Positions 59,451 through 64,000 of a stretch of 64,000 nucleotides of DNA are shown here, one piece after another; position 1 is the stretch's first letter, and every line of letters starts with the position of its first letter. A program made the position numbers and the translations under genes. The stretch is taken from the NCBI GenBank assembly GCA_030867875.1, contig JAOWCC010000936.1, positions 79,455,032 through 79,519,031 of the forward strand, given 5' to 3'. The DNA is from Actinernus sp. WN-2022. Its lineage: Eukaryota; Cnidaria; Anthozoa; Actiniaria; Actinernidae. A model generated the notes under the pieces. The model ran no database searches, was not told the DNA's origin, and worked only from the letters and a program-made list of their open reading frames with translations.

Positions 59451-59715
59451 GAGGAAATCGCATGAACGCGAGTGCTATACGGGATTGAAATTGTGAAAGT
59501 TCTAATAATTGCACGAGCCTTTTGGCGAATGCAAATTGAGAACTTTCAAAATATCACTCAGTGCCAAAAAATCAACTATAGCACGAGCAGTTCATGCCAT
59601 TTTGTGTTTATAATAGACTGAACAAACATTTGCTAAGAGCATGCGACTGTGCACTCTATAACAGTTTAGATGCACTCGTTATTGACCAATCAGAATCCAG
59701 ATGTTTTGTTGAGTA
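59451..59715. mobile_element. Foldback repeat family 'AGCAAATGTTTGC', copy 1
   Basis: Shared with 61600-61870 and 63560-64000: GAGGAAATCGCATGAACGCG, GAAAGTTCTAATAATTGCAC, GAGAACTTTCAAAATATCAC and AACATTTGCTAAGAGCATGC. The ends are loosely inverted. Confidence 0.75.
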
Positions 59716-59727
59716 TGTTATACTTTG

Positions 59728-60120
59728 AATTCACTAACATCAGTCTGCAACAATTATAACCGATTTACGTTAAAAGCCCGATCGATAATCCACAAGCTCC
59801 ATTCATTCCCAAACTTACATCTGCCAAAGCCTAAAACAAACTGGGGCAAACATAAACTTTCATACCATGCATCAAAGGACTTTAATAACTTATATTTAGA
59901 TTTTCGGACTGTAAGATCATTATCTCTATTCAAGCTCAATCGTTTTAAACTCTTACCATACACGTTTAAACTATTTGTAACTTTTATGGTTATTGACTAT
60001 TTGTAACTTTTATGATTACTTAGTATCCATTTAGTTAGTTTTTTCTTTTTACAGGGCCTCTCTGAAAAACATTTCGGTGACGAGAGCACCCTGTCAAAAT
60101 ATTATTATTATTATTATTAC
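59728..60120 (+). mobile_element. LINE 3' fragment
   Basis: The forward frame has LHLPKPKTNWGKHKLSYH and SKDFNNLYLDFRTVRS, a known-style CR1/L2 C-terminal block. The 3' UTR GGCCTCTCTGAAAAACATTT is followed by an (ATT)n tail at 60102-60119. Confidence 0.85.
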
Positions 60121-60387
60121 TTGTATTATTGCAAGATGCTTCAGTGAATATGGTGTCAGTTATAATAAATGTCATGCGTGATTGTTTGTTAATTGTGTGT
60201 GTTCTTCGACGCGGCGCGTTGACCACAGTTTCTAGCTATTGAGATAAACAAAGGAGACAGCGCCGGTTGTCAGGCGAGTGTTTACAAAACATGGTTTAAG
60301 GTCAGGAGTCAGCAAAATGAACAAACGTGCCGCATATTCAAATTGAAGAGACTCAGCGTGTTATGCTTCATTTCATTTTGTGCAATG

Positions 60388-60527
60388 AGTATAAAAAGCA
60401 CTAACTGACACACTTTTTCGCATAACTAGTCAACTTGTACTAGTGTTCAGAAATAGCGAGAGGCTCAACATAACTCCAGTCAAACTACAGAAAAAATCCA
60501 GAACATCAAAGCGGAATCCTGGCTAAT
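60388..60527 (+). promoter_or_regulatory. Candidate core promoter and first exon of the gene at 63317
   Basis: TATAAAAAG at 60390-60398 is a strong TATA box. About 130 bases downstream, CTGGCTAAT is followed by the donor GTAAGT at 60528. If spliced to the acceptor at 63297-63298 it would supply a 5' UTR exon for the secreted-peptide frame. The linkage is inference. Confidence 0.45.
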
Positions 60528-61599
60528 GTAAGTTACATATGCAGTGTAACATAGGCTTTTGATTTATACTCTTTAACAAATGCGCAAAAAATCAGACACC
60601 GAAACATGGCTTTTACTAAAGAACGTGATTTGTGTTACAGTTACGAATTTGCATTAGATCGGTAGCAGTTGCATACATATTTTTTCTTTTTAAATTGGCG
60701 TGGAAGTGCATGGTGAAACTTCTATTTTTTAATAAGAAACCCTAAAAACACAAACATATGTTTGAATTATTTTAGAACAGCTTCACCGGCCTCAATCGCA
60801 GATGTAAAATATTTCAAATTTCAAAGGAAATAAAAAAGGATCAATTTTATAACCACTATACTTAGAATTCATCAAATTTCTGAGCCTAAAACACCGAAAT
60901 TTACACGGCTTATATATTCACCTTTGCATGTCGGAGTATTTAGACAGTTCAATCCTGGTTTTCAAGCTACAATTAAGGTAAATTTACTAGTATTTCTGAG
61001 ATTGCGTCCTTAACCCTGCTAACGGTCATTTTTTAAACCCGTCCTTTTGTGTTGACAATGGCATAAGTTACGTTATGGGCGGGATATTGATGTTTAGCCC
61101 AACAGAAACTGTTCACGGATGCGTTCCTCAGCGAATAATTTAGCGAAGTTTTTAACGGTTTTACCTAATTTTGAATTCTTCTGAATTTCTAAATAGGCTG
61201 GCAAGTTCATACCCAAAGGGGAGGGGGTGGGGAACGACTTTTGTGGATCGTCGTGACAGGCATTTTCAATATTTTTACAGTTTCAAAATATATTTTGTAT
61301 ATAATTTTAAATCCTCCATTCCTTTTTTTCCCTTCCGGTTGTCGGTAAAGAAAACAGAATTCTGTTTCCTGTACTGGGCCTCTTTAAAATGACTATGCTG
61401 TCAATTATTCTCGGCTGTGTTTATTGAGACACGGTTACGGTAACATTTGACAAACAAGTCAAATGAGATAAGGCTACTGACAATCGAATTGAACCAACTA
61501 CAACATAATACCTGAGATAGAATAGAAATAACATGTGAATGTCCTGATATGCTTTTCAAACATTTCGATAGAGGATGGCAAAGATTAAAGTGGATTACA
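60528..61599. other. Possible intron / gene-free stretch
   Basis: AT-rich sequence with no coding signal. 61171-61392 is an open frame without recognisable features. Confidence 0.4.
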
Positions 61600-61870
61600 A
61601 AAGCTTATAACATATTCAATTAACAAAATATCTGGATTCTGATTGGTCGATAACGAGTGCATAAAAAAGGTTATAGAGCCAGTGCACATTTGCATGCTCT
61701 CAGCAAATGTTTGCTCATGTAGTATATTATTTTTTAAATCGCATAATATAGCTCGTGCTATACTTGATTTAATTAAAGGCGAGTGGCAATTTGAGAACTT
61801 TCAAAATATCACTCAGTACCTATAAATTACGTTTTGCACTCGCGTTCATGCGATTTCCTTACTTATTCTA
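61600..61870. mobile_element. Foldback repeat family 'AGCAAATGTTTGC', copy 2
   Basis: TTTGCATGCTCTCAGCAAAT, TTGAGAACTTTCAAAATATC and GCGTTCATGCGATTTCC match copy 1 on the opposite strand in part. Confidence 0.75.
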
Positions 61871-62204
61871 GAAACTTCATTTCGGTTACAGTGAACCGAA
61901 TTCAAGTTGCTCTAAATTTCTCTTAAAATCAGTATTTTTCATTCACTCGAATCTTTGCTATATCCTTCATCAAAATTGTTTCAAATTTTCTCCAGTATCC
62001 CTGGATAGCATACTCTGCTCATCTGAGTAGCGAGTTAGTTTTGCAGCTACCGTCATGAGAAAATTTATCATTTGGGTGTTAACAGTGCCCCTTTAAACTC
62101 AGGACTTTTTGCAGAATTTCCTAAAGAGACGAGGCAGCACCGTTGGGAACTCTGAAATACTAGAAAAGCGTCGCAACAATATTGTCTGAGACTGTATATT
62201 AACA
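61871..62204. other. Gene-free spacer
   Basis: No feature recognised. It leads into the next foldback pair. Confidence 0.4.
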
Positions 62205-62412
62205 ATAACCTATTTGTAGCGTCGAAATATGTAAGGGATATTGGCCTGAAGCAGGAGGCATAACCAGGAGCGTCCATCCCGCATACTAGGCCTATGTCAC
62301 AGCGTCCATCCCGCATACTAGGCATATATGTTACAGTTACATCCCGCATACCCCCTCGCTCCAGGTCAACATCCCTTACATTTATTTCGATGCCACAATG
62401 TAGGTTATTGTT
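62205..62412. mobile_element. Foldback element AATAACCTAT...GCGTCGAAATATG, copy 1
   Basis: The ends AATAACCTATTTGTAGCGTC and ATTTCGATGCCACAATGTAG are inverted. The inside has AGCGTCCATCCCGCATACTA twice and CATCCCGCATACC once. Confidence 0.78.
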
Positions 62413-62473
62413 GCTATCGTCCTTCGAATATTTTCTTTGACACGCGCTTACGCTCACAGGGGGTGTATGAATG

Positions 62474-62655
62474 CAATAACCTATGTGTGGCGTCGAAATA
62501 TGCCCTGATATTTCGTCCACGGACATTATCTGATCCGAGAAGAGAACAGCTCCCGAGAGCGAAGCTCGAGGGAAACTGTGAGCTTCGAGGATCAGATAAT
62601 GTCCAAGGACAAATATCAAGGGCATATTTCGACGCCACAATATCGGTTATGTTAT
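62474..62655. mobile_element. Foldback element GTGGCGTCGAAATATGCCC, copy 2
   Basis: The ends AATAACCTATGTGTGGCGTC and the mirrored GGCATATTTCGACGCCACAA match copy 1. The inner arms ATTATCTGATCC and GGATCAGATAATGTCC pair around a GAAGCTCGAGG core. Confidence 0.85.
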
Positions 62656-62767
62656 CATCGTTCAAATATTTTCTTTGACGCGCGCTTATACGCTCACAGG
62701 GAGTGTATTCGTTGATATTTCCCGCTTGCGGAAATATACGCGACGCATTCAACCAATCGCGCGAGAG

Positions 62768-63205
62768 AAAATATTTGATGGGTTATAATCGCTGATATTT
62801 GTCGTCTGGTGGAGAAAACATTTGATGGGTTATAATCGCTGATATTTGTCGTCTGATGGAGAAAACATTTGATGGGTTATAATCGCTGATATTTGTCGTC
62901 TGGTGGAGAAAACATTTGATGGGTTATAATCGCTGATATTTGTCGTCTGCTGGAGAAAACATTTGATGGGTTATAATCGCTGATATTTGTCGTCTGCTGG
63001 AGAAAACATTTGATGGGTTCTAATCGCTGATATTTGTCGTCTGGTGGAGAAAACATTTGATGGGTTCTAATCGCTGATATTTGTCGTCTGGTGGAGAAAA
63101 CATTTGATGGGTTCTAATCGCTGATATTTGTCGTCTGGTGGAGAAAACATTTGGTGGGTTATAATCGCTGATATTTGTCGTCTGGTGGAGAAAACATTCG
63201 GGTCA
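62768..63205 (+). repeat. 47-bp minisatellite, about 9 units
   Basis: Units GAGAAAACATTTGATGGGTT and ATAATCGCTGATATTTGTCG plus TCTGGTG repeat with few changes (TTATAATC or TTCTAATC; TCTGCTG or TCTGATG). It stops about 90 bases before the acceptor at 63298. Confidence 0.95.
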
Positions 63206-63316
63206 CGTGACGCATGTATTCCACCAATCATGCGCGAGAGAAAATATTAGATGGGTTACAAGATATTCATGTTCTTGACAAACAGCTTTCTATTTCAGAC
63301 TGACCAACGTACAGCC

Positions 63317-63562
63317 ATGTCCATAAACGTGTTGTTATTACTCATCATCGCTGTTCATCTGGTATCGACTCATGGTCATGAACTGGTCGACACTGATGAT
63401 GCCGCGGACGTTGTTTACAAACGTTCATGTACGTACAGATACACTTTATTAGCTCCTTGTACAGCACTCACTACTCTTAATGTTCGTCATAGCTCCCCCC
63501 CCCCCCCCCCCCACCCCCCTACCACTCCACCCCACCCCACCGGGGAGACGACCAATAAGTAG
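63317..63562 (+). CDS. Candidate small secreted precursor with dibasic site, 3' end uncertain
   Basis: The ATG at 63317 follows a strong acceptor (TTTCTATTTCAG, 63287-63298). The first 20 residues (start MSINVLLLLIIAV, end THG) form a clear signal peptide. An acidic segment with DTDDAADVV and a KR dibasic site follow, then a short chain with two cysteines. Signal, acidic pro-part and KR is the general layout of processed peptides in cnidarians, including neuropeptides and toxins, but nothing here shows which. From about residue 60 the frame enters a 16-base C run and becomes Pro/His, an artefact of the homopolymer. A donor-like GTACGT at 63429, just after KRS, may end the true coding exon; the next exon is not in the window. 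Treat the stop at 63562 as provisional. Confidence 0.5.
   Translation: MSINVLLLLIIAVHLVSTHGHELVDTDDAADVVYKRSCTYRYTLLAPCTALTTLNVRHSSPPPPPHPPTTPPHPTGETTNK
63491..63550 (+). repeat. C-rich low-complexity tract
   Basis: Poly-C followed by CCACTCCACCCCACCCC-type text. Prone to length error. Confidence 0.9.
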
Positions 63563-64000
63563 AGGAAATCGCATGAACAACAACAACAAGCTTTTAGTTA
63601 CAAATACAATTTACTGTAAATATATAAATATAAATTGGCTAGGATACTGGCTACCTGAAATAACCACAGGGGCTAAAATGGCGCGCCGGGCAGCCGTGTG
63701 CTATACGAGTGCCATACGTGATTTATGGACACTGAGTGATATTTTGAAAGTTCTGATAATTGCACGAGCCTTTAGGCGAGTGCAATTTTAGCCAAAAATT
63801 CAGCCGCCTCCTCAGATCATTCCCTGGAACGAGCTGAGAGGGAACGAGCTGATGAGGCGGCTGAATTTTAGGCTAGTGCAATTTGAGAACATTAAAACTA
63901 TCACTCAGTGTCCATAAATCACGTATAGCACGATGCGTTTTTGTTTTGTTTATAATATAATGAGCAAACATTTGCCGAGAGCCCGTACCTGTGCTGTATG
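63560..64000. mobile_element. Foldback repeat family 'AGCAAATGTTTGC', copy 3 with inserted hairpin
   Basis: Starts AGAGGAAATCGCATGAAC as at 59450. GGACACTGAGTGATATTTTG at 63730 mirrors ATCACTCAGTGTCCATAAAT at 63900. The centre is occupied by a separate hairpin at 63785-63880 whose arms carry AATTCAGCCGCCTC and GAGGCGGCTGAATT. Confidence 0.82.

Noticed and set aside
62068..62640. 190-codon minus-strand frame
   Set aside because: It crosses two foldback elements and a triplicated box. Composition follows the repeats, not a protein family.
63480..63791. Proline-rich frame after 63480
   Set aside because: It is driven by a C homopolymer and continues into a foldback repeat.

Overview
The window looks like animal nuclear DNA. 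It is AT-rich and intron-bearing, with GT-AG splice sites, short widely spaced exons, LINE relics, tRNA- and 5S-derived SINEs, and many palindromic MITEs. Two genes have clear metazoan relatives (TMEM115, and an LDAF1/promethin-like protein). The density of foldback MITEs and the repeat styles suggest an anthozoan cnidarian, possibly a stony coral. That placement is inference; nothing here fixes the species. A 100-base run of N at 11539-11638 shows this is a draft assembly.

Layout. 1-6100 is almost all transposons. It holds a LINE relic, a 5'-truncated LINE with a long open reverse transcriptase frame (3080-5549, minus), and two extra copies of that LINE's 3' end. 6534-7643 is a probably intronless LDAF1-like gene. 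8599-9543 is an intronless gene of unknown function. 9700-18900 holds only repeats: a GC-rich terminal-repeat element spanning the N gap, a 586-bp and a 2-kb foldback element both flanked by TTAA, and a poly-G/poly-C-ended repeat. 19159-30979 is a nine-exon TMEM115 gene whose introns hold a 5S-derived SINE, a tRNA-derived SINE, a LINE fragment, several minisatellites and a TIR element with a 4-bp target duplication. 31000-48600 has no convincing gene. It contains TTAA-flanked MITEs, one of them inserted into the A-box region of a SINE, a 2.4-kb inverted repeat carrying satellite arrays and two copies of a putative first exon, and nested LINE relics with a 9-bp target duplication. 48600-52948 is a C2H2 zinc-finger gene with eight fingers. 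55683-56666 is a second intronless unknown gene that shares small motifs with the one at 8599. The last 5 kb holds a possible two-exon start of a small secreted, dibasic-processed protein, next to a 47-bp minisatellite and more foldback repeats.

The host genes do not form a pathway. TMEM115 acts in the Golgi, LDAF1 in lipid-droplet biogenesis at the ER, and the zinc-finger protein is a likely transcription factor. The richest material for follow-up is the mobile-element biology. At least five elements end in TTAA target duplications, the mark of piggyBac-type transposition, and several repeat families keep palindromic terminal or tail motifs that covary between copies.
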